Assembly (NCBI RefSeq): GCF_007753095.1
Contig: NZ_CP036348.1
Span: forward strand, 868,001 to 932,000
DNA: 64,000 bases
Reading direction: 5' to 3'
Origin: Rosistilla carotiformis
GTDB lineage: Bacteria; Planctomycetota; Planctomycetia; Pirellulales; Pirellulaceae
Below the pieces are notes generated by a model. It saw only the letters and a program-made list of their open reading frames with translations. It ran no database searches and was not told the DNA's origin. Below, one piece after another: positions 15,863-25,485 of this stretch; position 1 is the first letter of the stretch; each line of letters opens with the position of its first letter. The position numbers were made by a program, and so were the translations under genes.

Positions 15863-17230
15863 ATGACTACAAAAAACATGCATTCTAACGCGGAAATTGG
15901 CCAGATCGATCGCACCGCCGTCTGGCACGGCTTTACCCAAATGGCTCACTATGAGCCGCTGGTGATCGAGCGCGGTGAGGGAAACTGGCTGTTCGATATC
16001 GAAGGTCGCCGCTTGCTGGACGGCGTCAGCAGCCTGTGGTGCAACTTGCACGGCCACAATCACCCCACGATCAACGCGGCGATCCGCGACCAATTGGGCA
16101 AGATCGCCCACGTCACTTCCCTGGGGATGATCGGCCGCACTGCCGTCGAACTCACCGGCCGATTGGTCGACGTCACTCCCGACGGGCTGAACCACGTCTT
16201 CTACAGTTCCGACGGTTCGTCGTCGGTCGAAGCCGCCCTGAAGATGGCGTTTCAATATTGGCAGCAGCGAGAAAATCCGCAGCCACAAAAAACGAAATAC
16301 GTCGCCATGGGGGCGGCTTACCACGGCGATACGACCGGCGGCGTCAGCCTCGGCGGCGTCGAACACTTTCATTCGCTGTTCGGTCCGCTATTGTTCGACG
16401 TCTTGCGCGGCCCCTGTCCGGACACCTATCGGTTGCCCGAAAACGTGACGCCCGAAACGGCTTGCGATCACTATTTTGAAACCTTCCGCGATCTCGTGAC
16501 CGGGCAGCATCAACAGATCGCCGCCGTCGTGATGGAACCGCTGGTCCAAGGTGCCGCCGGAATGATCATGCATCCCGAGGGGTTCCTCCGCCGCGTCCGC
16601 GACCTGACTCGCGAACTCGACATCCTGCTGATCTGCGACGAGGTGGCGACCGGGTTTGGCCGCACCGGAAAAATGTTCGCCTGCCAACACGAACAGGTCT
16701 CGCCCGATCTGATGTGTATCGCCAAAGGACTCACCGGCGGCTACCTGCCGATGGCTGCCACGCTGGCCAGCGACGCTGTCTGGAACGCATTCCTGGGCGA
16801 CCTGGATCAGAACAAACAATTCTTCCATGGACACACCTATTCCGGCAATCCGATGGCAGCCGCGGCGGGGTTGGCATCGTTGGACGTCTTTGAAGAGGAG
16901 CAGGTATTGGAAAACCTGCCCGCCAAGATCGAACATTTGCAGCGCTGTCTGCAACCGCTGGCGTCCCATCCTCATGTCGGCAGCATTCGCCAACGCGGTT
17001 TGATGGTCGGAATCGAACTGGTCGAAGAGAAAGCTTCGAAGCAGCCGTTCCCGGCTGGGCAGACGCGTGGAGCCCGAGTCTGTCGCCACGCGTTGGATCG
17101 TGGCGTTTGGATTCGGCCGCTGGGAGATGTTATCGTATTGATGCCGCCGTTGAGCATTCAAGCCGACGAGATTGAAACGCTTGTCGAAGCGGTGCGATAT
17201 GGAATCAGCCAAGAATTCCCAGGCGAATAG
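15863..17230 (+). CDS. bioA: Adenosylmethionine--8-amino-7-oxononanoate aminotransferase
   Basis: A class III PLP-dependent aminotransferase of about 455 residues (family ~430). It carries the ATG-near WHGFTQMAHYEPLVIERGEG start typical of BioA, SSLWCNLHGHNHP, the G-S pocket YSSDGSSSVEAALKMA, YHGDTTG, the Asp box LLICDEVATGFGRTG and the Schiff-base lysine in IAKGLTGGYLPM. It converts KAPA to DAPA in biotin synthesis using SAM. The frame is open upstream to 15767, but that would run back toward the tRNA, and homologous sequence begins after ATG 15863. The sigma-factor gene starts directly after its TAG. No other bio gene is in the window. Confidence 0.92.
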   Translation: MTTKNMHSNAEIGQIDRTAVWHGFTQMAHYEPLVIERGEGNWLFDIEGRRLLDGVSSLWCNLHGHNHPTINAAIRDQLGKIAHVTSLGMIGRTAVELTGRLVDVTPDGLNHVFYSSDGSSSVEAALKMAFQYWQQRENPQPQKTKYVAMGAAYHGDTTGGVSLGGVEHFHSLFGPLLFDVLRGPCPDTYRLPENVTPETACDHYFETFRDLVTGQHQQIAAVVMEPLVQGAAGMIMHPEGFLRRVRDLTRELDILLICDEVATGFGRTGKMFACQHEQVSPDLMCIAKGLTGGYLPMAATLASDAVWNAFLGDLDQNKQFFHGHTYSGNPMAAAAGLASLDVFEEEQVLENLPAKIEHLQRCLQPLASHPHVGSIRQRGLMVGIELVEEKASKQPFPAGQTRGARVCRHALDRGVWIRPLGDVIVLMPPLSIQADEIETLVEAVRYGISQEFPGE

Positions 17231-17785
17231 ATGAACGAATCCGAAGACGTCGATCGATTGCAGCAGTACGCGCCCTATCTGACAGCGTTGGCGCGAGCTC
17301 AGCTGAGTCCCCGTTACCGGGCCAAGGTTGGCGTTTCGGACATCGTGCAGCAATCGATGATCCAAGCCTACCAAGCGATCGACGATTTTCGCGGCACCAC
17401 CGACGTCGAACTGAGAGCCTGGTTGCGGCAGATCCTCGCCCGCAACCTAATCCACGTCGATCGCGACCTGCATCGCGACAAGCGGAACATCGACCGCGAG
17501 CGTTCGCTGGAAGATCGGCTCGGCCAATCGTCGCTCTGCCTGGAAAAACTGCTAGCGGGCAGCGATCCCACACCAAGTCAAAACATCGCCACCAGCGAAC
17601 GCGTGGTGCAACTGGCCGCCGCTCTGGAAACGCTCCCCGAAGCGCAACGTGAAGCGGTCCGGATGCACTACTTGGAAGGAAAGAAACTTTCAGAGGTCGC
17701 CGGCCTTTTGAATCGTTCCACCGGCGCCGTCGCTGGTCTCCTGCACCGCGGGCTCAAGGCGCTCCGCGAAGCGATGCGAGAATAA
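17231..17785 (+). CDS. RNA polymerase sigma factor (sigma-70 family, ECF-like)
   Basis: 184 residues. Region 2: YRAKVGVSDIVQQSMIQAYQAIDDFRGT and AWLRQILARNLIHVDRD; region 4: LAAALETLPEAQREAVRMHY and the helix-turn-helix LSEVAGLLNRSTGAVAGLLH. The SDIVQQ and L-P-E-A-Q-R patterns match planctomycete ECF-type sigma factors. ATG directly abuts the bioA stop with no gap, so they are likely one transcript. No anti-sigma gene is adjacent. Confidence 0.85.
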   Translation: MNESEDVDRLQQYAPYLTALARAQLSPRYRAKVGVSDIVQQSMIQAYQAIDDFRGTTDVELRAWLRQILARNLIHVDRDLHRDKRNIDRERSLEDRLGQSSLCLEKLLAGSDPTPSQNIATSERVVQLAAALETLPEAQREAVRMHYLEGKKLSEVAGLLNRSTGAVAGLLHRGLKALREAMRE

Positions 17786-18074
17786 CGAAACTGCAAAACA
17801 GGCTGTCCGAGCGGTAACAGAATTAACCAATTGCCCACGCGCGAAGGTCCGACGGACGTTGGACGATCAAAGCCGCATCCATAGAAACAGCGGGCTGCGA
17901 CGCAACTTCGCGGCGTTCCTCGGGCTATGCGACATCAGTTGAGAACAGCCAAAGATTCAACATCCAGCGTGACCGATGTCACCTCGACTGACAAACTTCG
18001 GAGCGCATCGATCGCTTCGCGAATCGCCTGTTCGAGCGAATCTGCCCGACGATCGAATCGCCATGGCTATTTCA

Positions 18075-18102
18075 TTTCACGATTCCGCCGATCGCGTATA
18101 AT
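18075..18102 (+). promoter_or_regulatory. Sigma-70-like promoter for the cytochrome gene
   Basis: TTTCAC (18075-18080), 16-base spacer, perfect TATAAT (18097-18102), about 70 bases before the start codon at 18172. The rest of 17786-18171 holds no gene I can support. Confidence 0.5.
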
Positions 18103-18171
18103 CGAGGGTTACGCGACGCTCATCGCAGCGTGCCGTCAGCCTCACCGCTTGAACTTCCTTCAAGGTCCGCA

Positions 18172-19569
18172 ATGCAAGTCAAACTGTTTTTCGTCTTGGT
18201 TGTCGCCGTTTCGATGACCGCAGCACGTGCCGATGATCCAACGACTCGCGCCGCCGCAGTTGCGTCGAACGATGCGACTTTGGAAACCGCTGCGGCAGAG
18301 CGTGGGTACCGGTTTCTGACCGAAAAAGTTTACCTGACGCCCGATTTTCACCAGTCCGATTTCGATGCATTGTGGGAGGTCTGGCCGCGTGAACTGCGAG
18401 CCCAAGCGGCCGACGCGACGGTCGAACAGCGACGGCAAATGGCTTTCGAACGCTATGGCCTGACCAAGCGTCCCGGCGACGATAGCGGCCGACCGCTGCA
18501 ATACGTCGTCGACGATGCCGGCAATTGGACGATGAACTGCTTCTCATGTCACGGCGGGACAGTCTATGGTCAAGTGGTTCCCGGAGCGCCAAACAACGCG
18601 TTTGGCTTGCAGACGCTCAGCGAAGAGATGCGGAAGGTGAAGTTTCGCCGCGGCAAACGACTGACGCGGATGGAACTGGGATCAGCGGTTCTGCCGCTGG
18701 GGACCACACACGGGACCAGCAACGCCGTCATTTTTGGCGTCGCGCTGATGAACTACCGCGACAAAGATTTGAATATCGTGATGGATCGCCAACCGCCGCC
18801 GATGTTGCATCACGATCTCGACGCTCCGCCGTGGTGGAATCTGCACAAGAAGGAGTTCATCTATATCGATGGCTTTGCGCGGCTGAGTCATCGTGGATTG
18901 ATGCAGTTCATGTTGACCCGACAGAACGGTCCGGAGCGGTTTCGGGAATGGGAATCCGATTTCAAAGATGTGCTCACCTACGTCAAAAGCCTGCGTCCGC
19001 CAAAGTACCAGGGGCCGATCGATGCAGCATTGGCAGAACAGGGGAGAGTGGTCTTCAATCAGACCTGCGCTGATTGCCATGGTACCTATGGCGATGGGGT
19101 CGAGTACCCGAACCGCCGGATCGCCCTGGACGATATCGGCACCGATCCGCTGCGGTTGCAAGCCTTGCCGACAATCGCGAAAGAGAAGTACGTCGAGAGC
19201 TGGTTCAGCGATTACGGCCGCGATGGTTCGTATGCCGAGTCCAACGGATATGTTGCGCCGCCGCTGGACGGCGTCTGGGCCAGTGCTCCCTACCTGCACA
19301 ACGGCAGTGTTCCGACGCTGTGGCATCTGCTGCATCCCGAGCAACGTCCCAAGATCTGGCGCCGAACGGCAATGGAGATCGACGCAAAACGCGTTGGTTT
19401 GCAGATCGAACAGGTCGATCGAGTCCCGCTGACACAAACCGACTGGGCGATCCGCCGGACCTATTTCGATACGCAACAGTCGGGCAAAAGTGCAGCCGGC
19501 CACGACTATCCCAGCGAGCTTTCCGAACCGGAGCGGACGGCGGTGTTGGAGTATCTCAAGACGCTTTAG
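18172..19569 (+). CDS. Secreted di-heme cytochrome c protein
   Basis: About 465 residues with a signal peptide (MQVKLFFVLVVAVSMTAARAD). Two c-type heme motifs, CFSCHGG near residue 122 and CADCHGT near 300, define two heme sites; GYVAPPLDGVWASAPYLHNG supplies the distal region with methionine later. The C-terminal half resembles di-heme cytochrome c peroxidase-like or DUF-type cytochromes of planctomycetes with an N-terminal extension. It acts in the periplasm as an electron carrier or oxidase. ATG 18172 is chosen since the signal peptide starts there. It lies upstream of a porin in the same direction. Confidence 0.8.
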   Translation: MQVKLFFVLVVAVSMTAARADDPTTRAAAVASNDATLETAAAERGYRFLTEKVYLTPDFHQSDFDALWEVWPRELRAQAADATVEQRRQMAFERYGLTKRPGDDSGRPLQYVVDDAGNWTMNCFSCHGGTVYGQVVPGAPNNAFGLQTLSEEMRKVKFRRGKRLTRMELGSAVLPLGTTHGTSNAVIFGVALMNYRDKDLNIVMDRQPPPMLHHDLDAPPWWNLHKKEFIYIDGFARLSHRGLMQFMLTRQNGPERFREWESDFKDVLTYVKSLRPPKYQGPIDAALAEQGRVVFNQTCADCHGTYGDGVEYPNRRIALDDIGTDPLRLQALPTIAKEKYVESWFSDYGRDGSYAESNGYVAPPLDGVWASAPYLHNGSVPTLWHLLHPEQRPKIWRRTAMEIDAKRVGLQIEQVDRVPLTQTDWAIRRTYFDTQQSGKSAAGHDYPSELSEPERTAVLEYLKTL

Positions 19570-19752
19570 CCTCAACGTTTCAGCTGCTTGACAGTAACGA
19601 TTCGCCGATCCGTTGGGGCCGCCCTGGGGCCACGTTGTTCCGTTTGCTCCCTTATTGTGCTTTGTGCGTGTGGGTGACCACCAATTCAGAGCTTGTCGGG
19701 GAGTCTGTTTGGATTGATAGCATTTGTCGACCGATCGGAGTTCCTTAAGGGA

Positions 19753-19777
19753 CCCAATGGGGCTGCCTCCCATTGGG
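19753..19777. terminator. Hairpin between cytochrome and porin genes
   Basis: Arms cccaatggg (19753-19761) and cccattggg (19769-19777), 7-base loop; no clear T run. It may terminate the cytochrome transcript or be a small intergenic repeat. Confidence 0.4.
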
Positions 19778-19818
19778 GGCAATTTGGTTCCCGCTCAAGA
19801 GAGGCGGAAGGGATTCTG

Positions 19819-21084
19819 ATGAATCATTGTTTAGCGTTTAAGATCGTTGTGCGGGCATGCCTGGCATGCCTGCTTTTCGCCTCCACCGCGCAAGCTGGCG
19901 GATGGGGGGAGACTTACGAGTCGATGCAGGAGAACGGTTACAGCTTCACCGGCAACTTGACTCAATTTGGTTTCGGTGTGGTCGGCGGCGGCAACGAATA
20001 CGAGGACGACTCGCTCCTTTACAGCGGTCACGGCGACTATCTATTGAACGTCGACGCCAGCCAGTTTGGATTGCAAGAGGGACTGTTTTTTCGGCTGCGT
20101 GCCGAGCATCGTTTTGGCGAACAACTGAACCCAGAAAATACCGGCTCGGTCATGCCGCCGACGATCGCCAGTCATCTGCCTGCGGAGACCGAGAACCTCT
20201 ACATCACCAACCTTGTGGTGACGCAAGCGCTGTCGGAAAACTTTGCCCTCTTCATGGGTAAGTTCGATACGCTCGATGGCGATCGCAACGACTTCGCCCA
20301 CGGTCGCGGAGTCTCTCAGTTTTCGAACCTCGCGTTGGTCACCAACCCCGCCGCGATCGTCGCCTCCCCTTACTCCAGCTTGGGAGCTGGATTTGCGATC
20401 TTGCACGATCACGAACCATTGTTTGTGTTCACCGTGATGAATCCGACCGACACGACGCGAACCAGCGGTTTTGATGAGCTGTTTAACGATGGCGTGCTGC
20501 TTACCGCCGGACTACGGGTGCCAACGCACTTCTTTGGAAAACTTGGCCACCAATCGTTCACCGCCCTTTATTCGACCCAGCACTTCAGCGAACTGGTACC
20601 CGATCCACGTGCAAGCCTCTCTGGACCGGGCCAGGATGTCACGATCGATCTGACCAACGAACAAAACGGCACGTACGCCTTTCTTTATAACTTCGACCAG
20701 TACCTGTGCCGCGATCGCCAAGGACGCGGATTTGGCCTGTTCGGCCGCGTGGGCGTTGGAGACCAATCGGTGAACCCGATGCGGCTCTTCTTGAGCGCTG
20801 GTATCGGCGGTCACAACATGCTCTCGCGTAGCCGCCGCAACGATTCCTTTGGCGCTGGCTATTACTACCTCGACGCGACCAAGGACGAAGCGTTACTCGC
20901 GGATATCGCTCGCGATGCCGAGCCGCTTCGCGACGGGCAGGGCCTTGAACTGTACTACAACTTCAACATCTGCTCGTTCATGGACCTGACGTTCGACTAC
21001 CAACTGATCGACTCGGTTGCAGACCTCAACGTCTTCGACGACCCGACATCGATCCTCGGTGCAAGGTTGAACATTCGGCTGTAG
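19819..21084 (+). CDS. Carbohydrate-selective porin (OprB-like)
   Basis: About 421 residues from ATG 19819; signal peptide (MNHCLAFKIVVRACLACLLFASTAQA). The body is rich in alternating beta strands with aromatic girdle residues (SFTGNLTQFGFGVVGGG, LFFRLRAEHRFGEQ, NFALFMGKFDT, GYYYLDAT) and ends with DPTSILGARLNIRL, a strand typical of outer membrane proteins. GKFDTLDGDRNDFAHG and the LYYNFNICSFMDLTFDYQ end match OprB-family porins, which form sugar-uptake channels. Start chosen by the signal peptide and AGAGGCGGAAGG upstream. Confidence 0.8.
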   Translation: MNHCLAFKIVVRACLACLLFASTAQAGGWGETYESMQENGYSFTGNLTQFGFGVVGGGNEYEDDSLLYSGHGDYLLNVDASQFGLQEGLFFRLRAEHRFGEQLNPENTGSVMPPTIASHLPAETENLYITNLVVTQALSENFALFMGKFDTLDGDRNDFAHGRGVSQFSNLALVTNPAAIVASPYSSLGAGFAILHDHEPLFVFTVMNPTDTTRTSGFDELFNDGVLLTAGLRVPTHFFGKLGHQSFTALYSTQHFSELVPDPRASLSGPGQDVTIDLTNEQNGTYAFLYNFDQYLCRDRQGRGFGLFGRVGVGDQSVNPMRLFLSAGIGGHNMLSRSRRNDSFGAGYYYLDATKDEALLADIARDAEPLRDGQGLELYYNFNICSFMDLTFDYQLIDSVADLNVFDDPTSILGARLNIRL

Positions 21085-21149
21085 AGTCGAATCGATAAGA
21101 ACGCCGCTGTCGCAGCACTGCGGCAGCATCGCCACGCCCAAAATGCGTC

Positions 21150-21184
21150 CACGCGAGGCCCAGCAAATTGCTTGGCCTCGCGTG
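21150..21184. terminator. Strong hairpin after porin gene
   Basis: Arms cacgcgaggcc (21150-21160) and ggcctcgcgtg (21174-21184) with additional pairing inside (agcaa/ttgct), 65 bases after the porin stop; rich in GC. Lies between convergent genes, so it may serve both. Confidence 0.6.
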
Positions 21185-21253
21185 TTGCGTTTTCATTGTG
21201 CGCCGTGTGGTGTAACGTGTTGCAGACGCCAAGCAACTACAGTGACCGTGTTG

Positions 21254-22270
21254 CTATCGATCCATCAAGCGAATCGCACCGTTGAACTCTGGATCGACAA
21301 ACGATTGGAGGTTCTTCTCGTCGGAGAGGAAGTCGACCGAAAAAGGTTGGTCGGGAAGCGGCTGGTTTAGCGAAAACCAGTGGCAATCGATCGTCGTTGG
21401 TGCGTAGTTTGGTTCTACCTCACCAGTCAAATTTTCCGGACCGTGCGTTCGATAAAGGCGATTCTCGACAAGGACCGTTCTGGGAACGTCGTGTTCGTCG
21501 ATCCGTTGCCACTGAAACCGAGCCCGCGCCTGAATCGATGGATACAACTTGTCACGCCAGAAGGCATGGTAAATCCGCTGGAACGAACGAACCGTTGTCG
21601 TTTCGGCATCAAATCGCCACTGCAATTCAGTGAATGGTTTATCCGAATAAGGAGTTACTTCGGGCGTTGCCAATTGCACCTCAACCCGATTCCCCTTGCC
21701 GATCACGTCTCCCGAATTCGCCGAGGCGAGCAACTTTAGCAAGATTTCATTCTCCGAGACCGATCCGCCGATCCCCAACTTGCGAAAATCGACATTACCT
21801 TCTCCAGGGAACGAAGACGACTTATCCGATTCCCGCATCCTCCTGCTCACTTTGCCACCGTCCAACTCATAACGCTGCCCATTCACATACAAGATCGCCA
21901 GGTATTGCGTCGTCAGCGGCACGTCGGCTGCCGGGTCCTTCGCCTCATAGGCCCGCTTTAAGTTCTGACTTTTTCTCGCAATCCACAAATAACGATTCCC
22001 CTCCGCATCAAACATCACTCGCTCGACAGACCTCTCTTCTAACAAGCGACCATCGGGAAACAGCATCATTGTCTCGCGCCGCGCTGCGGCGTCATATCTC
22101 GTGATGGCTTCCGCTCGATCGTTGATGCTTTCGATATAGCTTCGCGCATCAGCTATTTGTTGCAGGTCGGCCTGTCCCCAGCCGATCGTCGCTGGCAATA
22201 CCAGCCAACACAAGATCCGTGGCACAAAAACCATCAGTCCTCCTGCAGTTCGCTTTCCACTTCTGAACAT
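21254..22270 (-). CDS. Secreted hypothetical protein (~338 aa)
   Basis: ATG 22270 begins MFRSGKRTAGG and a hydrophobic segment (LMVFVPRILCWLVLPATIGWGQA), a signal peptide. The mature part has lipoprotein-localisation-like beta structure: MMLFPDGRLLEERSVERVMFD, YLWIARKSQNL, FTELQWRFDAETTTVRSF. No recognised family. An extension to TTG at 22285 is possible but unlikely. It lies 34 bases after the similarly secreted 22320 gene, same strand, so probably co-transcribed. Confidence 0.6.
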   Translation of the reverse strand: MFRSGKRTAGGLMVFVPRILCWLVLPATIGWGQADLQQIADARSYIESINDRAEAITRYDAAARRETMMLFPDGRLLEERSVERVMFDAEGNRYLWIARKSQNLKRAYEAKDPAADVPLTTQYLAILYVNGQRYELDGGKVSRRMRESDKSSSFPGEGNVDFRKLGIGGSVSENEILLKLLASANSGDVIGKGNRVEVQLATPEVTPYSDKPFTELQWRFDAETTTVRSFQRIYHAFWRDKLYPSIQARARFQWQRIDEHDVPRTVLVENRLYRTHGPENLTGEVEPNYAPTTIDCHWFSLNQPLPDQPFSVDFLSDEKNLQSFVDPEFNGAIRLMDR

Positions 22271-22319
22271 CGACACGGCTCTCAAACGAAAAGGACGGAT
22301 GCAGATCGCCGGCGCATTA

Positions 22320-23378
22320 TCAGCGAGGAAAACCGACGCGATTTTTTACGTAATAGACCTTCCCGTCGGTTTTGATCTGCCACTGGACGGAGTCGGCTTC
22401 CCCGACAAATCGCTCTGGCACAAAGGCTTCCACACGGTAAACGCCAGCTCCCAGTGGATGTGTCGCCACGTCGACCGGATAATCGCCGATATGCGCAGCG
22501 ACGACCGCGGAAGCTAGGGTGGATGTTTTCGTTTCATCAGTCCGCTCGGACTCTGTTTTGGTCGGGTACAAGCGAACGAAAGCCGTCACGGCATACGACT
22601 TTTCGTCCGAGGCCGGCCTGGCGAACAGCAATCCGGGGCGGACCGTCACCGGGACGCGATACCTGACCAGACAGGTGATCATATCTTTGCGTTTCGAGAC
22701 CGGATCCTCGATCGTTAGAGTGCCCGCTAGTTCCGCTTGATTGGGATCTTCGCGATCGACTTCGAATTGCAACCAATCACGATCCTGCCAATGGACTATC
22801 GCCCCGCGGGCGTTGCGAAAATCACCGGTCCCCGTAACTTGGACCTTTGCCGCATCGATCGGTTGGGTAATCGTGACAGGGATCCGTTCCACCATTTTGT
22901 TGTCGGAACCGTCGCGTGAGAACTGAACAGTCTTCGCATGGAACCGCAGCAGTTCGCTAACCCGGAAACGCAATCGCACTGTATCGCGAGCCGATCGCAT
23001 GCCATCGCGCTGCAAGTAGATTGCGATGCTTTGATCGACTTCATGGCTGTTGTTGGGAATCGTCAAGGCAGCGCGAATCAAGAGTTCGCCCCCTACAGGA
23101 ATTGAATTTCCCGTCGCCTCCGCCTTATTCAAACTGCCGTTCAGCTTCAACCGGTCAAACGGAACCACGTCGGACAATCGATTGACGACGCGGACCTCGA
23201 CATCGACCTTCTTTCCCGCGGGCAACCAGCCCAGATCGGCTTCGGCCGTCGAATAGCCGCCGATGCCCGGAAGTAAGTCGGCATCGACCCGAATGGGATC
23301 GTTCCCGCAGGCGACTCCCATGAGAGATATCAGCCCGAGTAGAAAACCACTGCAACGCAAACGCCGGAGGGAGACCAC
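22320..23378 (-). CDS. Secreted hypothetical protein with Ig-like repeats (352 aa)
   Basis: GTG start with GGGAGGG ten bases upstream. A short signal segment (SGFLLGLISLMGVACG) may be a lipobox-like site but does not fit the consensus well. The rest is beta-rich, with KKVDVEVRVVNRLSDVVPF and VPVGGELLIRAAL resembling the DUF1573 / Ig-like fold that planctomycetes export. ITCLVRYRVPVTVRPG and the C-terminal VYRVEAFVP continue the pattern. It precedes the 21254 gene in one unit; role unknown. Confidence 0.6.
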   Translation of the reverse strand: MVSLRRLRCSGFLLGLISLMGVACGNDPIRVDADLLPGIGGYSTAEADLGWLPAGKKVDVEVRVVNRLSDVVPFDRLKLNGSLNKAEATGNSIPVGGELLIRAALTIPNNSHEVDQSIAIYLQRDGMRSARDTVRLRFRVSELLRFHAKTVQFSRDGSDNKMVERIPVTITQPIDAAKVQVTGTGDFRNARGAIVHWQDRDWLQFEVDREDPNQAELAGTLTIEDPVSKRKDMITCLVRYRVPVTVRPGLLFARPASDEKSYAVTAFVRLYPTKTESERTDETKTSTLASAVVAAHIGDYPVDVATHPLGAGVYRVEAFVPERFVGEADSVQWQIKTDGKVYYVKNRVGFPR

Positions 23379-23485
23379 TGCACCCTCCCGAGGCTAATGC
23401 GGGGCGACGACCGCCCCAACAAGAGGCACCTTATCATCCAGATTCCGCCGATGTCAAAGAGAAACGGCAACGGACCAGCAAATAA

Positions 23486-23659
<174 letters not shown>

Positions 23660-23883
23660 TCGCCTGCAAGTCATCTCCTGCGAGAAAAACGCCGCCGACC
23701 TGGCGGGGATACTACCGGCTTCCCTGCCAACTGCGGAAACCTTGCCCCAGATGCTAATTTAATCGGGGTAAGGCGTTGATTTCGCGCATCGCTTTGGGGT
23801 AAAGAGGTTCCTTTGAGAAGGATTGGGATAGCGCGGCAACATCCCAGCACTCCTTTTGCCTCTCAAACCGCAAGGCGATTCCG

Positions 23884-25209
23884 TTGAAGAGCAACCTGAT
23901 TAAACGCGGCTTCTTGAGCCTACTGGCGGCCCAATTTTTAGGTGCCATGAACGACAACGTCTTGAAGATGTTGTTGACGTTTATGGTCATCGACGGCGCC
24001 TGGGCGGGAATGCTCGGCGATGGCGGCCAGGGAATTGTCGGCATCTGCTTTACGATTCCCTTCATCCTTCTGTCGGGATACGGCGGCCAAATCGCCGATC
24101 GCTATTCGAAGCGTGAAGTCACGCTGTGGGTCAAGATCGCCGAGGTCCCGATCGCGCTGATCGCGATGGTCGGCTTCTATCTGGGCAACCTTTGGATCAC
24201 GCTGCTGGCGTTGGTCGCGCTGACCTGCCAGAGTTCCTTTTTTGGGCCCGCCAAATATGGCATGATCCCCGAACTGGTCGACGATACCGACCTCAGCCGC
24301 GCCAACGGCACGATCAACATGATGACCAACGTCGCCGTGATCGTCGGTACGCTGCTGGGCGGCGTTGTGGCCGATCGCTACAGCCCACAAGATGCCTCAC
24401 TGACGCCGATCCAGTGGCTGCCCGGAGCGGCTCTGCTGGCGATCGCGATCGTGGGGCTGATCTCTGCGATCTTCATGCCACGACTGGAACCGGGGGACCG
24501 ATCGATGAAGTTCGACTGGAACCCTTTCTCCACCTACCTCGGTTCGATCCAAGAGATGGCGCAGTCGCGTTTCCTGATGGTGATGTTGGCCTGGGGCTAC
24601 TTCTATCTGCTGGCCGGACTGGCGCTGTTGATCCTGCCCGAATACACGGTGGTGCTGGGGATCGATCGGACCGAAGCGAGCGTTCTGCTGGGCGTGATGG
24701 GAGTGGCAATCGGCGTCGGATGCGCTGTTGCCGGATTGATCTCCGGCCACCAGATCAATCCAAAACTGGTCCCGGTCGGCGCCGCCGGCCTGGTCTTCTT
24801 CTTCCTGCTGCTGGCCTTCGTGACGCCAACGCTTCCCGACATGGGACCGATGGTCCGCGTCGCGCTCAGCAACACCGCGGGCTTTGTTTTTGGAGCCGGC
24901 TTCTTTGCCGGTTTCTACATCATCCCGCTGCAGTCACTGTTGCAGAAACTCAGCCCCGACAATGAGCGTGGTCGCTTCCTGGGAACCGCCAACGCCCTGT
25001 CGTTCACTTTCCTGACCATTGCGTCGTTGATGTATTGGGCGATCCGGCCGCTGTTCGGCGACCAGCCGCAACGAATCTTTGCTGTCTGCGCTGCGATGAT
25101 GGCTGCCGGGGCCGCCTTCTTCCTGTGGCGTCTGCGCGGCACCGGGATCCTGATCGGCAGCAAACCGACCGACGTCGAATCGCCCACCGCAGCGGAGGCT
25201 GTCGAATAA
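23884..25209 (+). CDS. MFS transporter (lysophospholipid-transporter-like)
   Basis: TTG start; 441 residues with about 12 membrane helices. FLSLLAAQFLGAMNDNVLKM, the loop GGQIADRYSKREV (MFS signature between helices 2 and 3) and FGPAKYGMIPELV match the LplT/Aas N-terminal permease family, which flips lysophospholipids. RSRANGTINMMTN and the C-terminal SPDNERGRFLGTANALSF repeat the family landmarks. The acyltransferase half of Aas is not attached and none is adjacent, so substrate assignment is uncertain. Confidence 0.75.
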   Translation: MKSNLIKRGFLSLLAAQFLGAMNDNVLKMLLTFMVIDGAWAGMLGDGGQGIVGICFTIPFILLSGYGGQIADRYSKREVTLWVKIAEVPIALIAMVGFYLGNLWITLLALVALTCQSSFFGPAKYGMIPELVDDTDLSRANGTINMMTNVAVIVGTLLGGVVADRYSPQDASLTPIQWLPGAALLAIAIVGLISAIFMPRLEPGDRSMKFDWNPFSTYLGSIQEMAQSRFLMVMLAWGYFYLLAGLALLILPEYTVVLGIDRTEASVLLGVMGVAIGVGCAVAGLISGHQINPKLVPVGAAGLVFFFLLLAFVTPTLPDMGPMVRVALSNTAGFVFGAGFFAGFYIIPLQSLLQKLSPDNERGRFLGTANALSFTFLTIASLMYWAIRPLFGDQPQRIFAVCAAMMAAGAAFFLWRLRGTGILIGSKPTDVESPTAAEAVE

Positions 25210-25485
25210 TGCGGGCCTTGCTGGATCCATAAGAATACTGAGCAAATCGCCTATTCTGCACTCTGATCGCGGTGCGCAGTCAAACTCAGTTCCAGCCCTC
25301 CTTTCATCTGGCAGAGGGGGTGGTTGAGCAATGTCGCTCGGTCTGCCGCGGCTGCGGCAAATTTCTTGGGGAGATGTTACAGAACCGTTACAGCGATGTC
25401 TCTTTGCCAAAACAGTCGCCTGCGGACAGATCTTTAAGATTTGGGCATCGGAAACGAGTTTAAATCCAAATAGGAAGCAAATCCC

